Shown: piece by piece, positions 21,611 to 31,800 of the stretch
Position numbering within the stretch: the stretch's first letter is position 1
How the letters are laid out: each line of letters begins with the position of its first letter
Source: Prinia subflava
Taxonomy: Eukaryota > Chordata > Aves > Passeriformes > Cisticolidae
DNA: 64,000 nt
Direction of reading: 5' to 3'
Assembly (NCBI RefSeq): GCF_021018805.1
Contig: NC_086258.1
Location: 22,768,692-22,832,691, forward strand
The notes under the pieces: generated by a model
Databases searched by the model: none
The model's input: the letters and a program-made list of their open reading frames with translations, nothing else
What the model was told of the DNA's origin: nothing
Position numbers and translations under genes: made by a program

Positions 21611-24144
21611 TTTCCCTGAGGCCGGGACCTGCAGTCTTTGGCAAGGTGCCCTCTCTTCCCACAGCCCCAGCAGGGCCCTCTCGCACGGCCTTGGTGCGGG
21701 GGCATCGCCGGGGATGGCTGTGCTGGCTGGGGACAGCTCACTGCGATGTGGCCTGCTTGGCCACACTTGAAACATGCCATGGCGCTGGTTAGGGTGCGGA
21801 CGGCTGCTTGGATAGGTGTCAATTGCTCTTCCTTTACTACATGTTTAATCATGTCGGCCAGGCTGGCTCCGGCCGGCAAGGAGCGCAGAATGTCTTTAGT
21901 AACAGAGTTACATTGTTGCCGCAGGCAATCGGCTACTACTGGACCCTTCGCCTCTGAGGGCAGGGCAGATTGCTCTATGGCTGCTTGGAGGCGGTCCACA
22001 AACTGTGTGAAGCTCTCACTCTCGCCCTGTTTTATGGTGGCCCATGGGGGGGGCTTGGACACTACTCGAGAGGCAGCACGAATGGCCTCTCTGGCTGCCT
22101 GAGTGGTGGCTCTGACCTCTTCAGCCCGCATGCCTGTGGCTTGCTGCTGAGGGGTTATCAGGTCATCATGTTTACCTAATAACCTCGATAAACTGGAATT
22201 GTGCAGTGGCTGCCCTTCTCCAGAGGACTGAGCTAGGAAGTTTGCACAATTGTCCTTCCATTCTTGTTTGAAGACTATCAATCCCGCCCCATCAAATATC
22301 ATGCGTCCTATCTGCTTGATATCGAAAGGCAGTAAATCATAATTACCAAAAAGGCCATCCAGCAGAGTGGAAACCATGGCAGAATGTATCCCTTTCTCTG
22401 AAATCGCTTTTACAATTGTTTGTATGTCTTTGGGATTTACTGGCGTGTATATTTTTTGTTGGTTGTCCCCTATTCCAGTAACCCTTACTGGGAATGCTTT
22501 CACTGTGGAAGCCGGTGTCCACTCAGCACAGGCTATTTTTATTTTTCCCCAGTCAGTGACCTGGGCTGGCTCATGTTGTAAACTCTTTTTGGAGTGGCTG
22601 AAAGCTTTATTAGGTTTCATTTTAAATCGTGTTGGTTCTGCTCTCTTTGTTTCTGAATCCCAGTCACTGTCTGTCTGCTCTCCGGAGCTGCTGCCGCCGG
22701 TACTGTCTGACAAGGAGTCAGAGACACACTGCCAGCTCACTTCTGGGTTTGAGTGTCCTTCAGTGCGGCTCCGGCCCCGCCCCTCCTCTCGGGGGTGGCT
22801 CCACTCCCGCCCCCCCTCTCGGGGGTGGCTCTGCTCCCGCCCCCTGGGCTTGCCCTGCCTCCTGCGGGGCGAGGTCTCTCTCCTAAATGCTGGCAGTGCT
22901 GAGCGCAGCTCCCGACGGGACACGTGCTCCTCGCGCCCCTCCCGCACGTGCGTGCCTGCGGGAAACCGCGGCTCTGAGGCGCGCACGCGCTCCTCGCCGC
23001 TGTCCCGTGCATGCGGGTCCGCGGAAAACCACGGCTCCGAACTACGCGGGCGCTCTCCGCGGCTTTCCCGCGTGTGCACGTCCGCGGGGAACGGCGGCGC
23101 CTCCCCGAACGCGCTTTCCCCACCGCTTCCCGGCGCGCACGCGCCCGCGGAAGCCCACGGCGCCGGGTCGGGCGCGCTTTCCCCGCCGCTTCCCGGCGCG
23201 CACGCGCCTGCGGAAGCCCGCGGCGCCGGGCCGGGCGCGCTTTCCCCGCCGCTTTCCCGTGTGCACGCGCCCGCGGGAACTCGCGGCGCCGCTCCGAACA
23301 TGCACCCCCTCCCCTCCTGCTGCGCGCACGCGCCAGCAGAAGCCCGCGGCTCCTGTCCGAGCACGCATTCCTCTCCCTCTTCCCCGGCTTTCCCCTGCGC
23401 ATGCGCACTGGCGCACACCCACGGCTCCGGGCTCTCCCCACCACAAACGTTCAGACCCCGCCCCTCCCCGCTGCCGCCGGCGCCATTTTCAAACCCGTAC
23501 GGTGGCGGTGCCGGCCGCGTGCTCTCTTGAGCCACGTGCTCGGCGTCTCTGGCCTCTTCGGCCAGTCCTTGCCAGAAAAATCGCACGCGCTGCCGCGCCT
23601 CGGGTACCGAACCACCGATCGACGGCAAGGGGACGGGGGAGGGACCTCCGGATGCCCGGGAAGGCTCCGCGGGCGGGGGGGAAGCCGACGGGCTCGGGGT
23701 GGGGGTTGGGGGGTTCCCTGAGGGCACCGGGGGCTTTGGGCTCGGGCTCCGGGAGGGGGGAAGCGTGCTTGGCTCCCGCGGCTTCTCGCACTCGGATAAA
23801 TCATTTTCAGACGCCGTTTGCGTGGTGGCCCCCACTCCCAGCTTAGGAGTGGCCAGCAAACACACACGGGCGGCACTCCAGGTCTCTTGTTCTTCCAGCG
23901 CTTTCCGTAAACTTTGCTTGACCCTCCCCCATGCTTTAAGTTGTTTCCCGCTCCCTGTGGATTCCGTATCTTCGGCCAGCGCGAGTGTACACCTCCCCCA
24001 TACCTCCGAATGGAGGATTTCTACTGGGCGCTCTATCACCCCAAGCTCCAGTAATCTTGCCAAAGCAAGTTGTAAATCTCTGGGCTTGCACTCAATCTCC
24101 CACTGTCTGTGAATTACACTTACGACCTTCGCGATTGCCTCCAT
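21334..24144 (-). CDS. gag: Gag polyprotein (matrix, repeat-rich linker, capsid, nucleocapsid)
   Basis: A 936-residue frame from the ATG at 24144, chosen because it is the first ATG after the primer binding site in this frame and its N-terminus (MEAIAKVVSV) resembles retroviral matrix starts. Order: a matrix-like helical domain (about 1-105); a proline/serine-rich stretch; eight tandem repeats (22912-23427); an acidic/basic linker with RRRQGKPRGR; capsid with a major homology region (QGESESFTQFVDRL); nucleocapsid with two CCHC zinc knuckles, CFKCGQAGHIAVSC (21733-21774) and CWGCGKRGHLAKDC (21631-21672); and a glycine/proline/glutamine-rich tail. It is longer than usual Gags, mostly because of the repeats and linker. 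The protein would assemble particles and package RNA. No internal stop. The DNA at 22900-23500 is extremely GC- and CpG-rich, unlike its surroundings. Confidence 0.94.
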   Translation of the reverse strand: MEAIAKVVSVIHRQWEIECKPRDLQLALARLLELGVIERPVEILHSEVWGRCTLALAEDTESTGSGKQLKAWGRVKQSLRKALEEQETWSAARVCLLATPKLGVGATTQTASENDLSECEKPREPSTLPPSRSPSPKPPVPSGNPPTPTPSPSASPPPAEPSRASGGPSPVPLPSIGGSVPEARQRVRFFWQGLAEEARDAEHVAQESTRPAPPPYGFENGAGGSGEGRGLNVCGGESPEPWVCASAHAQGKAGEEGEECVLGQEPRASAGACAQQEGRGCMFGAAPRVPAGACTRESGGESAPGPAPRASAGACAPGSGGESAPDPAPWASAGACAPGSGGESAFGEAPPFPADVHTRESRGERPRSSEPWFSADPHARDSGEERVRASEPRFPAGTHVREGREEHVSRRELRSALPAFRRETSPRRRQGKPRGREQSHPREGGREWSHPREEGRGRSRTEGHSNPEVSWQCVSDSLSDSTGGSSSGEQTDSDWDSETKRAEPTRFKMKPNKAFSHSKKSLQHEPAQVTDWGKIKIACAEWTPASTVKAFPVRVTGIGDNQQKIYTPVNPKDIQTIVKAISEKGIHSAMVSTLLDGLFGNYDLLPFDIKQIGRMIFDGAGLIVFKQEWKDNCANFLAQSSGEGQPLHNSSLSRLLGKHDDLITPQQQATGMRAEEVRATTQAAREAIRAASRVVSKPPPWATIKQGESESFTQFVDRLQAAIEQSALPSEAKGPVVADCLRQQCNSVTKDILRSLPAGASLADMIKHVVKEEQLTPIQAAVRTLTSAMACFKCGQAGHIAVSCPQPAQPSPAMPPHQGRARGPCWGCGKRGHLAKDCRSRPQGNGRGRGRAGRTQPPPAVNARRPIYANPQWGGEPSYPMPPQGTAGFAPPTATQWQGFTTPPAAPSCPPPQQATPVQQGQQGTPQSGTPGWPWP
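21610..21616 (-). promoter_or_regulatory. Slippery heptamer G GGA AAC (gag-pro -1 frameshift)
   Basis: In the gag frame the codons read CAG GGA AAC GGG, just after the second zinc knuckle. GGGAAAC fits X XXY YYZ and is a heptamer known from betaretroviral gag-pro junctions. Within about 50 nt downstream, GC-rich segments can pair (GGGAGG with CCTCCC, GTGCGG with CCGCAC), giving a hairpin or pseudoknot. After the slip the pro frame reads on without a stop. Confidence 0.93.
22912..23427 (-). repeat. Eight tandem 63-bp units coding 21-residue repeats in gag
   Basis: The 172 residues divide exactly into one 25-residue unit followed by seven 21-residue units. Each begins with [EA]P[RWP] and carries AGAC/ADxH in the middle and a GGES/GEE-like block near the end. 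Two adjacent units (PRASAGACAPGSGGESAP and PWASAGACAPGSGGESAF) are nearly identical, the outer ones diverged. Period 63 bp keeps the frame. The high GC also opens long frames on the plus strand, which are shadows. Confidence 0.92.
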
Positions 24145-24256
24145 GAGTCTCGCTGGTCCGGGGACATCTCCCCCGCCGAGGGTCAGTTCCTTTGGCCTGC
24201 CCCGGCCGCTGCTCCTGTCCAGGCGAAAAATCCCGACTCCCGAGCGTTTTTCTTGT

Positions 24257-24275
24257 TCCCGGGCTTTCGGCACCA
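24257..24275 (-). promoter_or_regulatory. Primer binding site, tRNA-Phe-like
   Basis: Three bases after the 5' LTR the minus strand reads TGGTGCCGAAAGCCCGGGA. This matches the 3' end complement of tRNA-Phe except for one extra G in the middle. Minus-strand DNA synthesis would start here. The extra base would leave a bulge with the primer. Confidence 0.75.
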
Positions 24276-24278
24276 GAA

Positions 24279-24603
24279 TGTTGCCTTCGATATGAGGCAA
24301 TGGCGACCTGGTTTCAAAGAGTCAGCACGGCAGCTCGACGTCCTCGAGCTACTCGGTCCATTCACACGCTTACACCAATGTGGTGGACGGCAAATGGCCG
24401 TTTATTGTATTACACATGGGGTTAAATAGTCTAAAGGGTCTTCTACTATGTCAGTGGGAGGGCAAAGGATCTAAAGGTCAGTGGTTGGTGGGAAGCTAAT
24501 GGGGCTAGGAGGGGCCACCACCGAAGGGACGGGGGGAGGGTCCTTATCTTCCCGTGACATCACGTGATCTTCCGAGCGCCTGTCCCTAGCTATCACCCAC
24601 ACA
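24279..24603 (-). repeat. 5' LTR of the provirus
   Basis: A 325-bp copy reading TGTGTGGGTG...GGCAACA on the minus strand. It would hold the promoter: a TATTTAA box at 24422-24428 followed by AATAAA at 24401-24406. Upstream U3 includes CACGTGATGTCACG, an E-box next to a CRE-like half site. It is identical to the 3' LTR except at 24399. An ATG at 24300 in U5 is in frame with gag through the primer binding site. Confidence 0.96.
24422..24428 (-). promoter_or_regulatory. TATA-like box of the proviral promoter
   Basis: TATTTAA on the minus strand within the 5' LTR. It is the only TATA-like element at a suitable place, so the transcript start is expected about 25-30 bases downstream. Inferred from sequence only. 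Confidence 0.65.
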
Positions 24604-24608
24604 AGAAC
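24604..24608. repeat. Provirus target-site duplication agaac (right)
   Basis: Exact copy of 16916-16920, directly after the terminal CA of the LTR. Confidence 0.92.
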
Positions 24609-26365
24609 ACACGGAATAACTGAGGTGTCATTAGGGAATGGAACTGGGAGCGTGACTGAGGGTTGGCCTGACTATGGCCTGCTCACTCTGCAAATATATC
24701 ATTTCATTTCTGAAAGGAATACGCTACTGGAATTCTGCCTCAAAATATTTCCGTACCTTTGCAATTTCTTCCTGGGTCTTGAAGAGCATGATGGAGTGAC
24801 TTGGCTTTGGGAAGAAACAGAGCGCATTTCTGCTGTCAGAGAAGAATTTGTAGAGCAATGTTCCTGTAGGGAGATGACACGTCTCAGAAAATTCTACTAG
24901 GTTGTTCCCTCATGGCTGCACAAATATTGCATGAATCCAGAGCAGGGGGATTTAAAAACCAAAACAAATCATTCCAGACCTCATTTCAGCAGTCACTCCT
25001 TTGCATAAACAACTGCCACAGATATTAGCTGTCTGAATGGCTCTGAAATCTCAGCTTTACACACCTGCCATGGCCTTGATTTAGTATGTAACAAAACTCC
25101 AGATGTGCCTTCCCAAACTGTGTCATTCCACAGAATGATGGGGGATTTCTGCCCAATGGCTGCAGAAAACCCAGCACTGCCAGAGCAGCCCCTCTGCTAC
25201 CACTGCAGGGAGGAATCAGACTGGGATAACCAGTGCTCCCCACCTCCTGTTCCATGCCATAATGAATACAGATACATAGTCCTCTGCTCTGACACTTGGC
25301 AAAGTTCTTAGCCTCCGCTTGGCCTCAGAAAGATGTCTTGAGATCTCTCACTGTCTGCAAAGGTTTGAATGCTGGGTTTTATACCATCATGTTCTGACAA
25401 GTAAGTGAAAAGGATGAGTAGTGCAGTTTTGAGGCTGGTAACTTCTTTACAAGGGATTTCTTCTCAGGAAGAATTACTGAGAAATGCACAGGTTCTTCAG
25501 ACACAGTACGAACTTCCTGACTTTGTTAGTGCTGATGTGAATTACAGATGTTTAACTGGAAGAGAGCTCTGAGAGTATGACTTCTGTTTCAGTGTATTAA
25601 AAAAATCCTTTCTCAGATAATGATATCTGAGCTGCTCAGAAATGAAATACCAGAAGGAAACATCAATTTGGGTCATTTTGCCCAACCTGAAATGATTTTG
25701 TTAAAACAAATGTAAGTGGAAGTAAATTTAAGTATTAAAGATCTTTGCCAAATGAAGATTTGGAGTATTTAGTTTCCAAATGAAAGATTTTGCTTTTTCT
25801 TTGTATTTGGCCAGAGGTATTTTCTGCCAAATCTGGTGCATATTGTCAGAGAGATGCTTTTGGCTTAACCTGCCTTAACCAGCAAATTTCAGATTTAGAA
25901 TATGACTTGACCAATGAGCAGCAAGGTGATGCTTCTTGGATGTGAGCAGCTCGACAGACTGTGAGCATCAGTGCGGCTCCAGGGCAAGGTAGCTTGGATA
26001 CCCTCACTGTTTTCCATGTGAAATGTGCACCACAAGAACACTTTTTGTCCAGGCAAGAATCAGTTTGATCATGTCTTTGTCAAAACACTTTCCAAATCAA
26101 ACCCTTCTTCAAGGCTTGCAAACTTTCAGTGCCTTTTGATTTTATTGCTGAGTTAAGTTCATACATTTATTAACTGCCCAGTTCCATCAAAATCTGAATA
26201 CTAGAAATAACGGGAAGGTGCTTCAAGTATTTTTCCAGTTAATCCTAAGCACAGACTAACAGCAGCAAAGAGGAAGAGATATTTGCAAGAGTTGTAGGTC
26301 AATAGGTTTATAGCCAATATGTAGGCAATGGGGCATGTCCTCTGCATGGAACCAACGAGGTTTCA
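24609..26365. other. Spacer, no gene recognised
   Basis: Ordinary sequence right of the provirus. No supported exon, RNA gene or recognisable repeat. Confidence 0.5.
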
Positions 26366-26790
26366 GCTTAGAATTATAGAATGGAATCACAGAATAGAAT
26401 CACAGAATGGTGATCCCATCTCTCTCCAATTTAGATAGAAGAGTGTCATGGCGGACTATGTCAAAGGCCTTAGAGAAGTCCAGAGGAATGACATCCTTTG
26501 TCCACTGGTGGAGTTACTCCATCATAGGAGGCCAGCGGGTTGGTCAGGCAGGACTTGCCCTTGCTGAAACCATGTTAGCTGTCCCAAATCACCTCCCTGC
26601 CCTTCATGTTCCTCAGAAAAACTTCCAGGAGGATCTGTTCCATGATATTCTTAGACACAGAGGCGAAGCTGACAGGGCAGTGGTTCTCAGGGTCTTCCTT
26701 TCTATCTTTTTAAAGATGGGTACATGTAACAGTGTGTCTTTTTCAGAGTGTAGCTATAGCCTAATTAGATCTCAGTCAGCCTCTCCAGTG
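26366..26790 (-). mobile_element. CR1 LINE: 3' tail joined to an ORF2 reverse transcriptase fragment
   Basis: The left edge has the CR1 terminal microsatellite in reverse complement (TAGAATGG, ATCACAGAATAG, ATCACAGAATGG). It is followed directly by reverse-complemented RT coding sequence. On the minus strand about 26412-26490 reads DFSKAFDIVRHDTLLSKLE, typical of LINE RT. The 3' UTR between RT and tail is missing, so the copy has an internal deletion. Broken, not coding. Confidence 0.85.
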
Positions 26791-26799
26791 GAGAAACTG

Positions 26800-27330
26800 C
26801 TTGAGAAGAATTCAGGCAAGCAATCAAGCCCACACATCCACACACATTACCAGCTAGCTCAAGCAAGGAGAGGCAGAAGGCCCTCAGCCACCAGATCAGT
26901 TCCAGCAAAGTTTATTCCATCTGCTGAAGGGAATCCATGCACTGAAAAGGGTGGATCATGTGATTTTTCTCAGTTATATAGTGTCTCAGGTTCGTGGGAA
27001 GTACAGGGGGGGAGGGCAGCGGGCAAGTGACCATAGGGAAGACAGAAACTGGACACCAGGCCCCACAGCCAATGGGGGACCAGGGAAAGGGGACACCATG
27101 GGGGAGTGATGGACATTGGGAAACCCAGGGAGCAGATTGTGAAATGTTTGCAAGGAGCCATAGGGGAAAAACCTTTGTTACACCTGGAAGGGGTATCTTT
27201 AATCATTGCTTTTCCAGGGCAAGGCAGTTGGGAATTCCTTCAAGAGCACAAGGGACTCCACAGGTACAAAGTTTCCCCTTTCCAGTCTCCTGGGGCTTCC
27301 CTTGACTGAAAGAACTTTTACAATATCCCA
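26800..27330 (-). mobile_element. Probable LTR inserted in a CR1 element
   Basis: Read on the minus strand, the block has a TATATAA box (26974-26980) followed about 60 bp later by AATAAA (26911-26916) and a U5-like stretch. CR1 sequence resumes on both sides. Exact ends and target duplication not resolved. Confidence 0.5.
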
Positions 27331-27344
27331 GAATGTGGCTTAGC

Positions 27345-27800
27345 AACTCAATCAGTTTATTCCATCAGGACTCTGGGACACATCTCATGGAGTCCCATAG
27401 ACTTACATATGTTCAGGTTTATCAGGTGGTCATGAGCCTGATCTTGACTTACAATGAGAAAGAGTGTACTTCCCCAGTCCTCATCCTGCTGTCCATCCAC
27501 TCCAGAGGTGTGGGAAGAGAGGTCACAAGTGAAGACTGAGGCAAAATAATTGCTCAGCCTCCTCCTCATCCCTTGTTACTGGTTTTCCAGCCTTGCTTAT
27601 CGGGGGAGTTGCACTTAATTTTGAACTTCCTTTTCTGTCTGGCATACCTGTAGAAGCCCTTCTTTTGTTGTTTGTATCCCTTGACAAGTTCAGCTCCAGC
27701 TTTACCTTGACCTTCCTTATCCTATCCTTACACAGCTGAATTTTATCCATCGCTTTTGAGCATCCACCTGGTGAGGTGGCAAAGCATCCAGAAACAACCA
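27345..27800 (-). mobile_element. CR1 LINE ORF2 fragment
   Basis: Reverse-complemented CR1 coding remnant, recognised by CATGGAGTCCCATAGACTTA, ACTTCCCCAGTCC, GTGAAGACTGAGGCAAAAT, TGTAGAAGCCCTTC and the CTTGACAAGTTCAGCTCC block. Together with 26366-26790 it is one older CR1 copy split by the LTR. No intact frame. Confidence 0.8.
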
Positions 27801-28634
27801 AAGCCCAAACTCAAAACCTAGCACAAGATACACTTTGAATACAAAGCCTTCACATCATCCCCTTGATGTCTGAGCTGCCAAGGCAGCCTTTCTTCCAAAC
27901 TCAAATACAGTGAAAAATATTTAAGAAAATGAAAACAGAAAGCTCCAAGGAAAAAAATCCTTTCTGACTACTGAAGTAAAAAATTTACATTAACCAAATA
28001 CAAATGCACAGATAGATTAGTATCATCTAATGGTTAGGTCCAAAGGTTGCTGAAATCAAAGTCAGCCTCCTTTTTTTATCTCACTACTTCCATGAGTTCA
28101 GGTTCCATATTTACAAGTCATACACTGTAACAAAAGATGTTTCACAACACACATACATCCATATAAAAGAAACCTATGTCTGGAAAGACTTTTTTACTTT
28201 TGATGCTGCTGTTTTAAAGTTCTTCTGTAGACTTTATTGTGCAGGTCTGAGTTTGGGGAGTTCACCTGCAGAAGAAGAACATCAATGGTCCTTCAAGCTG
28301 TTCCCTTCACCCAGCTGACCCAGCTGAAGAACCATAAGCATGTATTGCTATAATACCTGCTTCTTAAAGCTGACCATTATATCCACTTCTTTTATACCTC
28401 TTATCAATCAATACTTTATAGATAAACCCTTTTGGGTAGTGTTTGCAATTACAAACTCTTGACAGGTTGCATTTACTTACTGAGGGAGTCAGATTAGAAC
28501 CATCAGCATTTGCCATATATTTCCAAGGTACCTGTTTTTCAGCTATTGCTACATTTTGATCTTAATAAGAGAATTCACAAGTTTAGCAGTGGTTTGAGGA
28601 ACACAGCTCAAGCAGGCTGATCAGTTTGCTAAGC
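27801..28634. other. Spacer, no gene recognised
   Basis: AT-rich sequence between two CR1 fragments. Nothing recognised. Confidence 0.5.
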
Positions 28635-28875
28635 ACAGGATCACAGGATCATTTCAGAAAACACCTCCATCATCATCAAGCCTAACCTGTGACCAATCCC
28701 CACCTTGCCAACAACACCAGAGCCCTGAGTGCCACATCCAGTCATTCCTTGGATACTTCCAGGGATGGGGACTCCACCAACCCCTTCCAATGCCTGACCA
28801 GCCTTTCAGTGAAGAAATTCTTCCTGATGTTCAACCTAATGTTCATATACAAACCCGTACAACCAGCCTAGGATC
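28635..28875 (-). mobile_element. CR1 LINE 3' fragment
   Basis: Reverse-complemented CR1: ACAGGATCACAGGATCA, CCTAACCTGTGACCAATCC, GAGTGCCACATCCAGTCATTCC, CTTCCAGGGATGGGGACTCC and AGTGAAGAAATTCTTCCTGATG. It resembles the copy at 51380-51670. Confidence 0.9.
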
Positions 28876-31800
28876 TCTTGATGTCAGCGTTCTTATCTCT
28901 GCATTTAATTGATCGGTTTTTGGTAGTCTTTGAGAGTTAATGCTCACAAACAGTGCCAGCTGCCGACTTACCCAACTGAGGTGTAAAACATCCAGGTTCA
29001 CATCCTACAAGATTTGAAAGACCTTGAGCTCAGAACTAATATAACCTCGTGTCTCTACACCGGTGAATCACTTTGCAGGCCTCATGGCAGAACAACCCTT
29101 TTGGGTGAAACCTTAGATTCCTCCTTTGCCTTTCCCTTACCAGACCCTGGGAAAGGAATCTTATGCTGACATGCCATCTGCAGCCCTGAATGCTGTCCAT
29201 CAACAAAGACAAACATCAGAGCAGAACATTTAATAGCTGATGTGGTTTTTGACTCAACTAGTTTCCAGTAAAATAAACCAGATTAGTTTAAACTAACACT
29301 ATGGACAGTTTTCAGAGGATAGACAGCAATTTTAACCACTTAGCTGCTTGGTGTCCTGGAAGATCTTAAGCCATTTTTTCAAACAGGGATTTATAATCCT
29401 AGAACAATTGATTTATCTCAAAATTATTGTCTAAAATCTTGATGTAGGCCTTGTAAATGTGTTTTGCTGGCCCCACTTCCTCCTTCAGACAGGAGGTTCT
29501 GGAGCAATACTTAATCCACTCCTGAAAGCACAGCCTTTACTCAAACCCAACATGTTCTGTTGCAGTTTGCACAGTGTTTGAACAACTTAATTCATGCTGT
29601 GCCCCTGCAGGCCTACTATCCCACTCTGACTTAAGAAGGTGAGATGGAGCTGTGGAGAAAGGGCCACATCCACATCATCACATAGGTCAGCAGAGTCCCA
29701 AAGCACTGCTCAGCTAGTGTCTAACTCAGGACATACCATGCCTTCCTAAACTGAACATAACCAAGCCTCATTTCATGAAAAGATCTGTCTCTCAGACACT
29801 GTTTGCAGCAAGCATGGAATAGTTCATATCAACCCAAATTCATTACTCGTGAAATCCTAGCTTTATATTTTGCATTACAATTCACCACTTAGACCTCAGG
29901 AGTCCTCAAACATGGGTAAAAAGTTATTTAAGAAGTTTCCAGGATGAATGTAGACTAAAATGTGACAAACATTTTCAATCTGAGAACTTTTTCACAATCT
30001 ACGGCTTTTCTTAATATTGTGAACAATAAAATAAGCTGCAAGCGGAGAAACCTCCACTTCCTTTTTGTGAAACAGTTTGAGGTTTTGCAAGTTGTTTTCA
30101 CTAGGATGCAAAAATAAAATCAGGAAGTTCAGGGGGTTTTGGCTGACAGGCAGCTGAGCCTCTCTCACAAGCCTTTTTGAGAGCAGAACCCCTGTCCCCC
30201 CTTTGCCCGTCTGTCATGCAGGCAGTGTCCTGACCCAGAGGTTCAGTCTCTATTACACTGCAACAGCAGTTTCATTTTCCTCCAGAAGCAGCTTTAAAGC
30301 CTTGAAATGTTTCTAACTATGTCTGTTGTGTATGAGTGTTACATGATCACCATAGTATATATAAAGACTACTTGCTGTTTCCAGGAGTTTTTGAACTTCA
30401 GCCAGAATCTTATTCATAAGCTGACACTACAACTCCTTTTCTTATCCGGATACATGGTTTTTGAATCATCACCTGGACCTGGTTTCATCTTCCTGAAACT
30501 CTGAACTAGAAGATTTTTGCCTAATACCTCAGTTGTGATTGAGAAAAACCACAGAAAACTACCCTCTGGTCAAAATATTTCAGCTAAATCTAATTTATTA
30601 TCCACTTAAATGCCCATGGAGTGAATTCATCCTTCTTATTTGCTAAATTACTGACCCAGTAATTTTTTGTATTGTTGGATCAATTTTAGTTTAAATTGCT
30701 TTTGTCTGCAAAAATTACACCCCTTTGTGAACATGAGGGCTTCTGCCTCTATCTACACAGTGTGCAGCATTCAAAAAGTTGATCCTTTAGTTTCAAAAAT
30801 CTCTGGGGAAATAAGGTATTTTAGAGATACAATTTAAGGTCCCAGACATTTCAACGTTATTATATCTACTGCATTGTGTGTTATTAGTCTCACTGAAATC
30901 AGTACAAATATTTAATGAGCAAAGTTGGCGAGGTATGATTAATGTATGCAGGATAAGGGCACCGATGCATCTTGTCTTTGGGTGCAAAAGAAGTTAGATG
31001 CTGCATTTGTGGTCAGCAAAACTCAAAACATGGCTGCAAATGGAAAACAGGGATGCTCATACAAGGGATCAAGCTATGGCCCTTTTGGCAGGTTGTCAAG
31101 GAAGAAGTTCTGAGCTTTGAATCAGCCCAGAATTTCAGTGAAAATCAGCAATAATTAACTGTTTCCACAGGTGCCACCACAAGTCCAAAATTAGGTTAAA
31201 ATGCATCTCTATTTGATTTAAATTTCAAGGAATAGTGACACATAGCAAGGGTGATATGTGAGATGGATATGGTGCCGGCTAGCATAAGCTCATTAACAAA
31301 TTAATCAAAGCCCAGATAGATCACTGTGCACTCTCAGCTAATCACCTCCACAGTCAGACCACTGATGAAGGTCCCAGTTTCATTCACAAACCCAACTTCA
31401 CACTCACTCCCCCCAAATCTTCTCTGATCTTGGGTTTCCCTGTAAAGCATTTGACATCAGAAATAATGAGACACTCTTTCAAGAGTCCTTCCTTTTCATA
31501 CTCTGAATATTAATTTGAACCCCATCACTCATTAAAAAGGACAATGTCCTTATCTTCCATCCTTGCTTAGGAGACATTATACAGAGACTTAAATCAAAAC
31601 CTTGATGAACATAGGGCATGGGAGGATCTTGCAGGACCAAGAGATAGACATGTCAAAACCCCCAGGTCCCAACCACTCCTGAACATCCTGGAGTATGTTA
31701 CAGCTGGCTTCACAGCTGGGATGCGCAGCTGCTGTTTAGGTACTTTGCAGAAAGGAGCTGGCAATCTTGTAAGCAACAGCCTTAATGCAGAGATGTGGCT

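Larger units (their letters stand above)
16921..24603 (-). mobile_element. Full-length betaretrovirus-like endogenous retrovirus, minus strand
   Basis: A 7683-bp provirus with two 325-bp LTRs, a primer binding site, gag, pro, pol, env remnant and polypurine tract, all read on the minus strand. A 5-bp duplication (agaac) flanks it. The LTRs differ only at 17041 (T) versus 24399 (C). gag, pro and pol occupy three frames joined by two -1 slippery sites, the betaretroviral arrangement; the alpharetroviral plan keeps gag and pro in one frame. No stop codon or frameshift interrupts gag, pro or pol. env has lost most of its surface subunit, so the copy could at most form particles without its own complete envelope. 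Bird genomes are known to contain such ERVK-type elements with gamma-type env. Subfamily name not assigned. Confidence 0.96.

Noticed and set aside
22367..23846. Plus-strand frames of 387, 319 and 236 codons
   Set aside because: Antisense shadows of gag, produced by its GC-rich repeat region. The minus strand has the retroviral motifs.
16921..24603. Classification as an alpharetrovirus (avian leukosis type)
   Set aside because: gag and pro are in different frames, the primer site is Phe-like instead of Trp-like, the target duplication is 5 bp and env is gamma-type. Some matrix and frameshift-heptamer similarity remains.
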